Shown: positions 8,823-17,686 of the stretch, piece by piece
Layout: every line of letters begins with the position of its first letter
Position numbering within the stretch: position 1 is the first letter of the stretch
DNA from: Shewanella oneidensis MR-1
GTDB taxonomy: Bacteria > Pseudomonadota > Gammaproteobacteria > Enterobacterales > Shewanellaceae
DNA: 64,000 bases
NCBI RefSeq assembly: GCF_000146165.2
Contig: NC_004347.2
Span: 310,001 to 374,000, forward strand
Reading direction: 5' to 3'
Translations under genes and position numbers: made by a program
The notes under the pieces: model-generated
What the model was told of the DNA's origin: nothing
Databases searched by the model: none
Seen by the model: only the letters and a program-made list of their open reading frames with translations

Positions 8823-10142
8823 TCACGCCGCTTTAATCTCGACGCTTGGGGTTTTATTTGAGATCACCCCGTAGATAGTCCAGCCGAAGAAGGTCGCGAT
8901 AGCGCCTAACATCACAGCTGTTTCACCAGAACTATAGAGGGCGTAGAAGCTATAAAGGGCACCGATAACCGCAATCACGTTGGCGACACGGGCTTTGTTT
9001 GCGGGCACTTTCAGTTGTTTTTGCATTACGCCTAGGGCTGCCATCGACAGGATATAAGGCACAATGTTAGTTACCACCGCAAGGTTAACGAGCGCTTCAA
9101 ACTGTTTGCTCAGTGATGGGCTGATAGTCATCAAAGACAGCAGGGTTTGAATCGAAACAATAATGGTCATCCCCCAAATTGGTGCATCGGCTTTGCTGAC
9201 TTTAGCGAACACTTTAGGGAAGAAACCTTCATCGGCAGAGGCTTTAAACACTTGCGCAATAGTAAACTGCCAACCGAGCAGCGAACCAGTACAGGAGATA
9301 ATGGCGCAGGCCATCACGATTTTACCCACAACTGGGTTAAACATTTGCGCGAAAGCTAAACCAAAAGGAGCATTTGAGCTGGCAAGTTCAGCGTTGGGTA
9401 CAATACCGGCAATCACGTTAGTGGAAACAATATAGATAAGTGCTGCACCTAAGGTTCCGCCCATTACGGCGATAGGAACATTTTTCTCTGGATTATCAAC
9501 AGCCTCTGAGTTGGCGCAGGCAGATTCTAAGCCAAGAAATGCCCATAAGGTCATCGCGATTGAACCACCTAAGGCTTTGAAGAAAGGCATATCATGTGGG
9601 TTCCAAGCACCTTTATAGAGGTCAATATCAAACCAGAACCAACCGATCAATGACACGCCAATCACTGGCAGAATAATCCCCCACACGGTCACGCTACTCA
9701 CGCGGCCAGTAATGCGAGCACCGCCAAAGTTTGCGACTGTGGCTAACCAAAGGACGCCAATAGTGGCAAGACAGATGGCCATAGGGCTTAAGTTAACTTC
9801 GAGTAATACGGCTGCGTAACCTACAGCGGAGATGGCGATGGCGACGTTGGCGATAAGTAGCGAAACCGCATAGGTGTAGTTCGCCATAAAGTTACCGCTG
9901 CGGCCAAAGGCATATTCGGCATAACCGCCCATCCCACCGGATTTTTTGCTGAACATACCGCATTTTGCAAATGCAAAGGCCAGCGCGGTTGAGCCTGCAG
10001 CGGTAACAAGCCAAGAAAGCACAGAGATAGTACCGACTTGTGCTAATTGGGTGGGCAGCATGATAATCCCAGAGCCCATCATATTCACTATGGTGATAAT
10101 CGTTAATTGGACAACGCCAATTTTATTTTCTGATTTACTCAT
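8823..10142 (-). CDS. potE: Putrescine-ornithine antiporter PotE
   Basis: 439 aa with twelve hydrophobic helices of the APC superfamily. The first helix region NMMGSGIIMLPTQLAQVG is the substrate-contacting segment conserved in PotE and CadB, and GGMGGYAEYAFGRSGNF follows. It should exchange external ornithine for cytoplasmic putrescine, which couples to the decarboxylase encoded just upstream and consumes protons. It is the distal gene of the speFL-speF-potE operon, 83 bases after speF, with a large hairpin in between. The length equals that of E. coli PotE (439 aa). Confidence 0.93.
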   Translation of the reverse strand: MSKSENKIGVVQLTIITIVNMMGSGIIMLPTQLAQVGTISVLSWLVTAAGSTALAFAFAKCGMFSKKSGGMGGYAEYAFGRSGNFMANYTYAVSLLIANVAIAISAVGYAAVLLEVNLSPMAICLATIGVLWLATVANFGGARITGRVSSVTVWGIILPVIGVSLIGWFWFDIDLYKGAWNPHDMPFFKALGGSIAMTLWAFLGLESACANSEAVDNPEKNVPIAVMGGTLGAALIYIVSTNVIAGIVPNAELASSNAPFGLAFAQMFNPVVGKIVMACAIISCTGSLLGWQFTIAQVFKASADEGFFPKVFAKVSKADAPIWGMTIIVSIQTLLSLMTISPSLSKQFEALVNLAVVTNIVPYILSMAALGVMQKQLKVPANKARVANVIAVIGALYSFYALYSSGETAVMLGAIATFFGWTIYGVISNKTPSVEIKAA

Positions 10143-10184
10143 AATAATGACCTAATAATGTAATTCATTATAGAAGGTTGAAAT

Positions 10185-10218
10185 TGACTGCAGAGCGGGG
10201 TTATTAACTCTGCAGTCA
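10185..10218 (-). other. Intercistronic hairpin between speF and potE
   Basis: TGACTGCAGAG (10185-10195) and CTCTGCAGTCA (10208-10218) are perfect 11-bp complements, and pairing extends outward through TTGAA/TTCAA. No T run follows on the minus strand. It is likely an mRNA-stabilising or expression-balancing stem within the operon rather than a terminator. Confidence 0.6.
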
Positions 10219-10225
10219 GGTTCAA

Positions 10226-12388
10226 TTATTTATTTAACACATAACCTAAGGCTTGGATTTTTCCGTCAGGGGTGCTTTCGAGATAAACACCTTGTAATTC
10301 AGGGGAGAATCCGGGTAATAAGTTGATGCCTTCTTCGAGAGCTAAGAAATAACGTTGTACTGCGCCACCCCATATTTCACCTGGCACCATACATAACACC
10401 CCTGGTGGATATGGCAGGGCGCCTTCTGCGGCAATTCGACCTTCGATTTGCGACAGTGGCACTAATTCGACATTGCCACGAATAAATTCAAGATTGGCTT
10501 CCTGCGGGTCCATCACCTTGGTTGGGAAGTGAGCATGGCGGAACATTTCTTTTTGCAGTTGTTTTACGTCATGGCTGACATAAAGGTTGTGCATTTCTTG
10601 GCAGAGTTGGCGAATGGTGTAGTCTTTATAACGGGCTTTATTGGCGTTATAGACGTTTGGCAATACTTCCGATAATGGCGCATCTTCATCGACTAATTTC
10701 TCGAAGCGGGATATTTGCGACACTAAGTGCTGCATTTTTGCCATATCTTCCGCAGGTGTCATTAGGAATAATATCGAATTTAAGTCGCACTTCTCGGGAA
10801 TAATATTATTTTCACGTAAGAAGTTAGCCAAAATAGTCGCTGGAATACCAAACTCAGTATATTTACCGGTTTCGGCATCAATACCTGGTGTGGTTAATAG
10901 GAACTTACAAGGGTCAACGAAATATTGGCCTTTTTCATAGCCCTCGAATGAGTGCCATTTTTGTCCTGGTTCAAATTCAAAGAAGCGCAAATCATCGGCC
11001 ATTTGCTCGGTTGGGTAATCCTGCCATTGGCGGCCATCGATCATGCTGGGGATAAATGGCTTGATATACTTACATTTTTTAAGCAGTAACTTACGGGCTT
11101 CAATCCCGGCTTTGACGGCTTCACGCCACAGATAACGGCCGCTGGCACCTTCGTGCATCTTAGCGTTCACATCTAATGCGGCAAACAGTGGATAGAAGTG
11201 GCTGGTGGAGGCGTGCATCATAAAGGCATTGTTGAAACGTTTATGGTTGCAATATCTCGCTTGGCCTTTGATATGTTTATCTTTTTTATGGATTTGCGAC
11301 GTTTGTGAGAAACCTGCCTGCTGTTTATGTACTGATTGAGTCACGATAATACCGGGATCTTCAGGCGTCAGTTCCAGCAGCAGTGGCGAGCAGTCATTCA
11401 TCATAGGAATAAACTGTTCATAGCCAACCCAAGCCGAGTCAAACAGGATGTAATCACATAGATGACCAATACGATCAACCACTTGGCGAGCATTGTAGAT
11501 GGTGCCGTCGTAGGTGCCGAGTTGGATAATCGCTAAACGGAACGGGCGTTTTTCATCGGCACGTTCTGGTGCAACTTCGCGAATTTGTTCCCTTAAATAA
11601 GCTTCTTTGAAGCAGTGGGCGTCGATACCGCCAATAAAGCCGAAGGGGTTACGGGCGGTTTCTAAGTAAATCGGTGTTGCGCCGGCTTGAATTAACGCAC
11701 CATGGTGGTTGGATTTGTGGTTATTACGGTCGAATAATACTAAATCACCTTTAGCAAGCAGCGCATTGGTGGCGACTTTATTCGAGGAGGAAGTGCCGTT
11801 AAGCACAAAGTAGGTTTTATCGGCGTTAAAGACTTTTGCCGCATATTTTTGTGCATCCAGTGGTGCACCTTCGTGGATTAACAGATCACCGAGTTTTACG
11901 TCAGCATTACACATGTCGGAGCGGAAAATGGTTTCGCCAAAGAAATCGAAAAATTGGCGACCTACGGGATGTTTACGAAAGAATTGTCCGCCCTGATGGC
12001 CTGGGCAGGCAAAGGTGGAGTTACCCATTTCGACGTATTTTTTCAGAGTGCCAAAGAAGGGCGGTAATAGAGCTTGCTCATATTTCTTGATAGCGGTTTC
12101 GACCTGCTTACCATAGAAATCGGTATTGCTACCGCAGAGTTCAAATACCCCGGTAATCGAGGAACAAATATCATCTGGGAAGGTTTCTTCGCAGCAAACT
12201 GATACGAAAATAGGCAGTTTTAATCCGGTATTTTTAATTTTTTCAACAATACCATCTTTAACATCATCAACAGAGACTACAGCCGCACCCACATCGCAAA
12301 AATCAGTGGTTAATACATTGACAACTTCTCTGTCTATATCAAAACAAGATCTAACAGATAAGCTTGCGGCAACTTTTAATGATTTCAT
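10226..12388 (-). CDS. speF: Inducible ornithine decarboxylase SpeF
   Basis: 720 aa from ATG 12388, which has AAGGA eight bases upstream; the longer TTG-initiated frame (12430) lacks this. It is a fold-type I PLP enzyme converting ornithine to putrescine. An N-terminal wing domain is followed by GNSTFACPGHQGGQFF, the DKTYFVLNGTSSSNKV cofactor region and the PLP-lysine motif TQSVHKQQAGFSQ. The C-terminal domain contains EGALPYPPGVLC and PGEIWGG. Similarity to E. coli SpeF runs end to end. It is the second gene of the operon, after the leader peptide and before potE. Together they produce and export putrescine and raise internal pH. Expression is predicted to be ornithine-induced through the leader. 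Confidence 0.96.
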   Translation of the reverse strand: MKSLKVAASLSVRSCFDIDREVVNVLTTDFCDVGAAVVSVDDVKDGIVEKIKNTGLKLPIFVSVCCEETFPDDICSSITGVFELCGSNTDFYGKQVETAIKKYEQALLPPFFGTLKKYVEMGNSTFACPGHQGGQFFRKHPVGRQFFDFFGETIFRSDMCNADVKLGDLLIHEGAPLDAQKYAAKVFNADKTYFVLNGTSSSNKVATNALLAKGDLVLFDRNNHKSNHHGALIQAGATPIYLETARNPFGFIGGIDAHCFKEAYLREQIREVAPERADEKRPFRLAIIQLGTYDGTIYNARQVVDRIGHLCDYILFDSAWVGYEQFIPMMNDCSPLLLELTPEDPGIIVTQSVHKQQAGFSQTSQIHKKDKHIKGQARYCNHKRFNNAFMMHASTSHFYPLFAALDVNAKMHEGASGRYLWREAVKAGIEARKLLLKKCKYIKPFIPSMIDGRQWQDYPTEQMADDLRFFEFEPGQKWHSFEGYEKGQYFVDPCKFLLTTPGIDAETGKYTEFGIPATILANFLRENNIIPEKCDLNSILFLMTPAEDMAKMQHLVSQISRFEKLVDEDAPLSEVLPNVYNANKARYKDYTIRQLCQEMHNLYVSHDVKQLQKEMFRHAHFPTKVMDPQEANLEFIRGNVELVPLSQIEGRIAAEGALPYPPGVLCMVPGEIWGGAVQRYFLALEEGINLLPGFSPELQGVYLESTPDGKIQALGYVLNK

Positions 12389-12697
12389 CGTTAATTTCCT
12401 TTTTACTTTAAAAAGCTTTGGATACAACAATGCCTATACCTAATTAAATATATTAATGGCATTAAAATTAGATATGGCTATTCCGCGTGCAGATATGATG
12501 AGGCAATAAGTCGCTTTAGAATAAAATAAATAGATTTATTCCAAGTGAGTGACTTAGCCGCAGTTTTACTGCACTAACAAAAATGCTTTGATTTGAATGC
12601 GAGACAATAAGCCTTGTAAAACAGTAAAGTAAGTGCATAAGCCTATAATGGCAATACCACTTTTGACCTGTTAATTGGCCTACTACCTACGCGAAGA
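12389..12697 (-). promoter_or_regulatory. speFL-speF leader region (putative conditional termination zone)
   Basis: These 309 non-coding bases separate the leader peptide stop from speF. In enterobacteria the equivalent stretch carries a Rho-dependent terminator that is escaped when the ribosome stalls on SpeFL in the presence of ornithine. Here I see no intrinsic terminator, only a modest stem GCAG/CTGC near 12560-12573, which is compatible with a Rho-type mechanism. The mechanism is inferred. Confidence 0.5.
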
Positions 12698-12802
12698 TTA
12701 GCGAAGGAAGATAAATGAATGGTCGAAATAGTCACGTTGGCTAGGCATCATGATATGTCTAGTACGTCGGATATGTGCCATGATCTTAGATTTCCTCTTC
12801 AT
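12698..12802 (-). CDS. speFL: SpeFL-like ornithine-sensing leader (arrest) peptide
   Basis: A 34-codon frame, ATG 12802 to TAA 12698, lies 309 bases upstream of speF on the same strand. As I recall it, E. coli SpeFL is also 34 residues, and the two align without a gap. The shared residues are M8, HIRRT at 10-14, HIM at 16-18, R23, FD at 26-27, F30 and R34. In E. coli the HIRRxxxH segment helps form the ornithine pocket in the ribosome exit tunnel, and the C-terminal end causes stalling, which exposes or blocks Rho sites and induces speF. GGAG lies seven bases before ATG 12802. An in-frame ATG at 12814 is an alternative start. The arginine pair is coded CGA-CGT, with a rare AGA two codons later. 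Confidence 0.85.
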   Translation of the reverse strand: MKRKSKIMAHIRRTRHIMMPSQRDYFDHSFIFLR

Positions 12803-13280
12803 ATACAACTCCATTATGAAAGTAGAGAAAATTATTGGTTTTTATTACGGGGTGGATTTTATCTGTGTGTTATCAATAAAAATATGATCCGTGTCTTATT
12901 TTTAATTAACTGTAATTATTTATTTCAATGTTTTTATAAAAATAAATACAGTCAATCATCCTTAAGTATCATTACCTAAATAACGAAAGTAAATATTGTC
13001 AGTTTATCTTTTAAATTAAAAAATGCATAAATTAATAAATAATAAATATCTAATTACTCTCTAAATACTGTGTTAATTCATTTTGAAATTTATAAAGCAC
13101 GCCATGTTTGCATAAAAATGCAGATATAGCCTTTACAAAATCACTTGAGTGCTTAAAGATGGCAAAAAGCGTACTCTTTTTCTCAAATTTGAGCATTTAG
13201 GGAAGAAACTTGGCGTTTTGAGGCAGGTTTGTTACTTAAGACTGACGTAAATTAATCCTGTTACCTATCTAAAGGAGATA
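12803..13280. other. AT-rich divergent intergenic region upstream of speFL and the PEBP gene
   Basis: About 480 bases, strongly AT-rich, between the speF leader and the next gene. It must hold the promoters of both divergent units. I found no box close enough to consensus to call. The 86-codon plus-strand frame across 12719-12979 overlaps speFL, has no ribosome binding site and has biased composition, so it is not called a gene. Confidence 0.5.
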
Positions 13281-13832
13281 ATGATGATGAATTTACATAA
13301 GTGGATAGTAGGAATTGGTTTATTTACCGCGGTATTAGGGTCGGCTCAAGCCATGACCTTATCGAGCAAAGATATTGGCGAAGGTCAGTTATTATCCAAT
13401 CAATTTGTTTTTAATGGCTTTGGTTGCACGGGTGAGAATATTTCCCCCCAACTTGCTTGGCGTGATGCCCCTGAAGGTACGAAAGCCTATGCGGTGACGG
13501 CGTATGATCCCGATGCGCCCACGGGCAGTGGCTGGTGGCATTGGGCCGTCTACAATATTGGTGGCGATCAACAGCAATTAGCGCAAGGTGCTGGCTCTAA
13601 GCACAATGGCCTACCTAAGGGGGCGATTGCGCTAAAGAATGATTTTGGCACTACCGACTTTGGCGGCGCCTGTCCGCCACAGGGGCATGGAATGCACCGA
13701 TATGAGTTCACAGTGTGGGCATTACCTAATCCATTGGAATTGCCAAAGGATGCCTCACCCGCACTGTTGGGATTTATGCTCAGGGCGCAGGCTTTGGGTA
13801 GCGCTAAGTTGACTGCTGTCTACCACCGCTGA
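13281..13832 (+). CDS. Periplasmic YbhB/YbcL (PEBP/Raf-kinase-inhibitor-like) protein
   Basis: 183 aa. Three consecutive ATG codons follow AAAGGAGATA; any of them could start the protein. A signal peptide ends in SAQA, so the mature protein is periplasmic. The PEBP signatures are present: NISPQLAWRDAPEGTKAYAV, then YDPDAPTGSGWWHWAVYNI, GHGMHRYEFTVWAL and the C-terminal LRAQALGSAKLTAVY. Bacterial YbhB proteins have the phosphatidylethanolamine-binding fold, but their physiological role is unknown. The AraC-type regulator gene starts 17 bases downstream, so the pair is probably co-transcribed. Confidence 0.9.
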   Translation: MMMNLHKWIVGIGLFTAVLGSAQAMTLSSKDIGEGQLLSNQFVFNGFGCTGENISPQLAWRDAPEGTKAYAVTAYDPDAPTGSGWWHWAVYNIGGDQQQLAQGAGSKHNGLPKGAIALKNDFGTTDFGGACPPQGHGMHRYEFTVWALPNPLELPKDASPALLGFMLRAQALGSAKLTAVYHR

Positions 13833-13849
13833 TATTGCAGGGCTGATGT

Positions 13850-14608
13850 ATGATCCGCATGTTTGAATATGACTCGAAACTGGCGCAACCACTTTCACGG
13901 GTACCAGTGCATCAGCCCTCGATTATTCGGGTGATCCAAGGGGAGAAGTCGTTGCTTTGGCAAGATGATGCGCTATCAGTCAATGCTGACCAATTGCTGT
14001 TATTGCCCGCTGGTACGCATATCAGTTTTGTGAATCGTCCGATGGGCGGGCGCTATCGAGCGGTGCAGTTACTCTTGCCCTACGAGTTACCGTCTGGCGT
14101 GATACTTGCGCCAACCGATAGGACAATGTCTAAACCTACCCAAGCTATTTCGCGCTCGGTTGATTTTGCTTGGAATGCGTTATTGCATAGCCTAACGTTA
14201 GCGTTGCCAACATCGGTGCAGATGCACTATTTAGCCGCATTACTGTTAAGTTTGCCGCAGCAAAGTAGCGTGAATTGGCTTTATGGGCATAAGCAATCGA
14301 GTGTCACTCAAGCCGTATTGGCGATACTGAGCCAGCATCCTTCAGCTCAATGGCAGCAAGAACAGCTCGCCGAAAAGTTACATATGAGCAGTGCTAGCTT
14401 AAGGCGTAAACTGGTGCAGGAAGACACCAGCTTTAGGCAATTGCTCGCCGAAGTGCGTTTGTGTCAGGGGTTAGCGCTGTTGCAAAACTCTAGCGATTCA
14501 GTTTTGCAAGTCGCATTGTCTTGTGGTTACTTGTCAGCAGAAAAATTCTCGGCACGCTTTAAACAAGCTTTTGGCCTGACACCTGCCGCATATCGCCGTA
14601 CACTGTGA
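13850..14608 (+). CDS. AraC-family transcriptional regulator
   Basis: 252 aa. The N-terminal ~130 residues form a cupin-like sensing domain (DQLLLLPAGTHISFVNRP). The C-terminal ~100 residues hold two helix-turn-helix units: EQLAEKLHMSSASLRRKL, then VLQVALSCGYLSAEKFSARF with the family ending AFGLTPAAYRR. It should bind DNA and respond to a small ligand; neither target nor ligand is evident. It begins 17 bases after the PEBP gene and 31 bases before the DUF1232 gene, suggesting a three-gene unit. Confidence 0.88.
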   Translation: MIRMFEYDSKLAQPLSRVPVHQPSIIRVIQGEKSLLWQDDALSVNADQLLLLPAGTHISFVNRPMGGRYRAVQLLLPYELPSGVILAPTDRTMSKPTQAISRSVDFAWNALLHSLTLALPTSVQMHYLAALLLSLPQQSSVNWLYGHKQSSVTQAVLAILSQHPSAQWQQEQLAEKLHMSSASLRRKLVQEDTSFRQLLAEVRLCQGLALLQNSSDSVLQVALSCGYLSAEKFSARFKQAFGLTPAAYRRTL

Positions 14609-14639
14609 GCGGTAACTATCGCTAAATTGGGGAGTAAAT

Positions 14640-14990
14640 ATGGCAGAAGAGCAATTTACCGAAACAGGTTTTTGGAACAAAATCAAAATTTTTGGTCGCC
14701 AAGCAGGGCGTGAGGTAGTTGAACGTGCCTTGTGGCTTTACTATGCGGCGCAAAAGCCCAATACCCCCAAATGGGCTAAGTCGGTTATTTTTGGGGCGCT
14801 GGCGTACTTTATCTCACCTTTAGATGCAATCCCTGATCTGACGCCGTTAGTGGGCTTTACCGATGATTTAGGTGCTTTAGCCGCTGCGCTGACCATGGTA
14901 ATGCTTTATATCGATGATGAGGTAAAATCCCAAGCTGCGGCTAAGTTAGCGCTGTGGTTTGGCGATGAGCCGACTACGCCTAAGTCCTAA
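14640..14990 (+). CDS. DUF1232 (YkvA-type) small membrane-associated protein
   Basis: 116 aa. The central segment AKSVIFGALAYFISPLDAIPDLTPLVGFTDD is diagnostic for the DUF1232 family in its YFISPLDAIPD core, followed by ALAAALTMVM. One or two hydrophobic helices suggest membrane association. ATG 14640 has GGGGAGT upstream at normal spacing. No function is established for the family. It follows the AraC-type regulator by 31 bases and may share its transcript. Confidence 0.88.
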   Translation: MAEEQFTETGFWNKIKIFGRQAGREVVERALWLYYAAQKPNTPKWAKSVIFGALAYFISPLDAIPDLTPLVGFTDDLGALAAALTMVMLYIDDEVKSQAAAKLALWFGDEPTTPKS

Positions 14991-15168
14991 TGCCGAAGTG
15001 CAATGAGCCTTAAATGCTAAAAATATGATTTTATTCGTGGATAATGAACAGGCGTTGGCCTAGTTTTTTGAGGGGAAAAATATTTTTGGTTAAACGTTTC
15101 ACTATTACGGCATTGCGCTATATGCTAGCGCTGTTTTGTGAACCCATTGTGTGTGTTTAGGCAAAGAA

Positions 15169-16563
15169 ATGAAAAATATTATGGCGGTGATCCTGTGGTG
15201 TTTAGGAGTCTCTGCCGCCACTCCTGTGTTCGCCGATAAGGCCTCGCCAGAACAACTCGCTCGTCTATACCTCGATTTTATGGCTCAAACCAGTCGCCAA
15301 AGTGAAGCTCTGTGGCCGGGATTTCGTCTCGACGATAAAGTGCACCTCTTCAGTTATGCGGGCAACGTTTGGTTACGTCAGCCTGGCGGTGAGATTGTTC
15401 AAGATAACAGTGTATTAGAGTCAGTTAATCTGCACTCTGGCCTATCGATTAATTTTGGTTTTCCCCAATATCAAGGGCAGGCAGGTGTGCTGATCCAGCT
15501 CGAGTCTCCCACGATTCAATTTGATAGCACAACCAAAACCGCCGATTTACCTTTTGTGATTTGGGCTGGCAACAGTGTGCATGAGGCGTTTCATTTTTAT
15601 GCCCAGTCAGAGTGGCGCGTGTTAGAAGATACTCGCCGTTACGAGGGGGAGGTGTATCCGCTTAATCTGGATGCGCGTTATTCCCGTTTACAGTTATTCA
15701 ATGCGTTAATCTCGGCCTTAAAACAACCTGAGCAACAGGCGTTGTACTTAGGCCATGCTGCCTATTGGCTGCAGTTATGGCGTCAAACGGCACCTAACGA
15801 AGATAAAATCAGTTATGTAAATGACTTGATTGAAGGCAGTGCAAAATACGTTGAGTTAATTGCGGGGGCACGTTTTTTGAGTCAAAACCAAACCTACCTC
15901 GGTTACCAGCAGATACTGCTGCGATATGTACAGGATTACTATCAGCAGCAGCAAATGCTCGGCGGATGGACGGTTGAGGCCGAGAATATCGGTGCGCTTG
16001 CGGGAGTGTTGTTAGATAGCACTCAAGATGCCAATGTGTGGAAAGAGTCGGTGATGTCGGGCATGTTGCCGGTGGATTTGCTACTCGGGCGTATTAAGCC
16101 GATTGCGCCAGTTGGACAAGATTCGGTGCAGAAGAAACGTCTGCAAGACATGCTGTCCTACTATCCGGCAACGCAACAAAAGTTGGCCCAACTACTCAAG
16201 GATGTTCAGGATCCTAAAGTGCCATTATTAGTGATTCCGAGCGTGAGTGATAGCAGCAGTTTTATTGATGTGGGCGCAGTTCGCTCTGGGTTTTATGTGG
16301 TGCCCTATCAAGAGGATGTGACCCAGGCCTATTTAGGGATGAGCGCACAATTTAGCAACTTAAATGTGAGTGGCAGTCCCTTGTTGGATGTGCCTTTGCA
16401 AAATTATTGTGAGGGCATTGAAGCCGCAACTCTGTTACCTTTGGGGTTTACCTTCCAACGAGAAGGTCAGTATCTGGTGTTCAATGAGCCGGAAATCCAT
16501 GGAACAATAAGGGTTTCTGCAAGTGTTGTTGAGGGAAGAACTCTCTACTGTGCGATGAATTAA
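15169..16563 (+). CDS. Secreted putative gluzincin-like metallopeptidase, unassigned family
   Basis: The frame begins at GTG 15151, but ATG 15169 starts the signal peptide MKNIMAVILWCLGVSAATPVFA directly, so I prefer it (464 aa). I do not recognise the family as a whole. Around residue 140 it reads NSVHEAFHFYAQ, an HExxH zinc-site pattern (HEAFH). About 80 residues on comes LIEGSAKYVELIAG, placed like the glutamate helix (ExxxxY) of gluzincin-type metallopeptidases. These two motifs suggest a periplasmic or exported zinc hydrolase. No known specificity can be named. One base separates its stop from the acyltransferase start, so the two are translationally coupled. Confidence 0.55.
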   Translation: MKNIMAVILWCLGVSAATPVFADKASPEQLARLYLDFMAQTSRQSEALWPGFRLDDKVHLFSYAGNVWLRQPGGEIVQDNSVLESVNLHSGLSINFGFPQYQGQAGVLIQLESPTIQFDSTTKTADLPFVIWAGNSVHEAFHFYAQSEWRVLEDTRRYEGEVYPLNLDARYSRLQLFNALISALKQPEQQALYLGHAAYWLQLWRQTAPNEDKISYVNDLIEGSAKYVELIAGARFLSQNQTYLGYQQILLRYVQDYYQQQQMLGGWTVEAENIGALAGVLLDSTQDANVWKESVMSGMLPVDLLLGRIKPIAPVGQDSVQKKRLQDMLSYYPATQQKLAQLLKDVQDPKVPLLVIPSVSDSSSFIDVGAVRSGFYVVPYQEDVTQAYLGMSAQFSNLNVSGSPLLDVPLQNYCEGIEAATLLPLGFTFQREGQYLVFNEPEIHGTIRVSASVVEGRTLYCAMN

Positions 16564-16564
16564 T

Positions 16565-17602
16565 ATGAGAAAAAATCAGCTCGAATTTACCTACATGCGT
16601 GGCATAGCGATTATTTTTATCGTGCTTGGTCATAGCATCTATAACTCTGGGGAAGGGTTTCCTGTACTACTAGAAAATTTGCTGAGGGGGGGCACTGCGT
16701 TATTTGTGTTTATCTCAGGTTATTTTTTCCATCGAATTTTTTATAAGGACTTTGATTACGGTAAGTTTATGAAGAATAAAGTACAAAACGTACTTTATCC
16801 CTTCTTATTTGTTTCCATAGTAGGCCTATTCTGCTTGAGTTTACGCTGGGTTTTTATGGAGCATCAATCGCTTGAACAAGTGCTGCTCAGCATTTTTTAT
16901 ACCGTGCGAAACGGTTACATTTTGTATCCGCACTGGTATATCCCTTTTATCATGGCGGTATTTTTATTCTCACCAGTATTTTTGTGGTTTATCCGTTGTT
17001 CGCAGCAGATGCGTTGGACGTTATTCGTATTGAGTTGTGTGGTGGCTATCCTGCTTCACAGGCCTATAGGTAACGTCAACTTTATCCATTCTGTGGTGTA
17101 CTATTTACCTTTCTATTTGATTGGTATTTTATACTCCCAAGATGAACATATAGTGACGCGCTATGGCTCTATATTGAGTGCGTTAGCAGGGATTTTCCTC
17201 GTTGTGAGTTTGGTTGAACAGAGTTACATAGTGCAGCACGTAGGTAATTACCATAAAGCGCCCTTTGAATATAACGGCATCGACTGGCAGTTTATCCAAA
17301 AACTGAGTCTGTGCGTCTTAGTGCTTAACTTCTGTGATTGGTTGTCACAACGTAGCCGCTTACCTTGGCTTATCGAAACCGCAGAGATGAGTTTTGCGAT
17401 TTTCTTTATTCATCCACTCTTCGATATGCTGTTTAATACCACTGCAACAATATTCCGTTATCGTTTCCCTCCTGATTCATGGGTTACTAGCATATTGTTT
17501 TCGTTTGGTATTTTCCTATTTCTTATGGTGAGCAGTATGATGACGGCGCGCCTGATTAAAAAACGTTTAGGCAACCGTTCTCGCTTGTTTATCGGTTGGT
17601 AA
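16565..17602 (+). CDS. Acyltransferase family 3 integral membrane protein
   Basis: 345 aa with about ten membrane helices. The N-terminus ELEFTYMRGIAIIFIVLGHS-like region (here QLEFTYMRGIAIIFIVLGHS) carries the arginine and histidine of the acyltransferase-3 (OafA/NolL) family active site. LFVFISGYFF follows, and IFFIHPLFDMLF lies near the end. Such proteins O-acylate sugars or other periplasmic substrates using acyl groups carried across the membrane. The start overlaps almost exactly the end of the HExxH gene, so the two products probably serve one process, possibly cell-envelope modification. Which envelope polymer is unknown. Confidence 0.85.
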   Translation: MRKNQLEFTYMRGIAIIFIVLGHSIYNSGEGFPVLLENLLRGGTALFVFISGYFFHRIFYKDFDYGKFMKNKVQNVLYPFLFVSIVGLFCLSLRWVFMEHQSLEQVLLSIFYTVRNGYILYPHWYIPFIMAVFLFSPVFLWFIRCSQQMRWTLFVLSCVVAILLHRPIGNVNFIHSVVYYLPFYLIGILYSQDEHIVTRYGSILSALAGIFLVVSLVEQSYIVQHVGNYHKAPFEYNGIDWQFIQKLSLCVLVLNFCDWLSQRSRLPWLIETAEMSFAIFFIHPLFDMLFNTTATIFRYRFPPDSWVTSILFSFGIFLFLMVSSMMTARLIKKRLGNRSRLFIGW

Positions 17603-17624
17603 TGCTTCACAAAATTGCTATACC

Positions 17625-17663
17625 AACACAGGGGAATTAAGTTTAAATTTATTCCCCTGTGTT
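17625..17663 (+). terminator. Strong hairpin after the acyltransferase gene
   Basis: AACACAGGGGAAT (17625-17637) and ATTCCCCTGTGTT (17651-17663) are perfect 13-bp complements with a 13-base AT loop. The following bases (AGCGTGTTTT) are only moderately T-rich. It probably ends the upstream two-gene transcript, and it lies just before the next gene. Confidence 0.6.
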
Positions 17664-17686
17664 AGCGTGTTTTCATCAAATTTGCC

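Noticed and set aside
12389..12430. TTG start for speF
   Set aside because: ATG 12388 has AAGGA at normal spacing and fits the family N-terminus.
12719..12979. 86-codon plus-strand frame upstream of the PEBP gene
   Set aside because: It overlaps the SpeFL frame on the opposite strand, lies in very AT-rich DNA and has no ribosome binding site.
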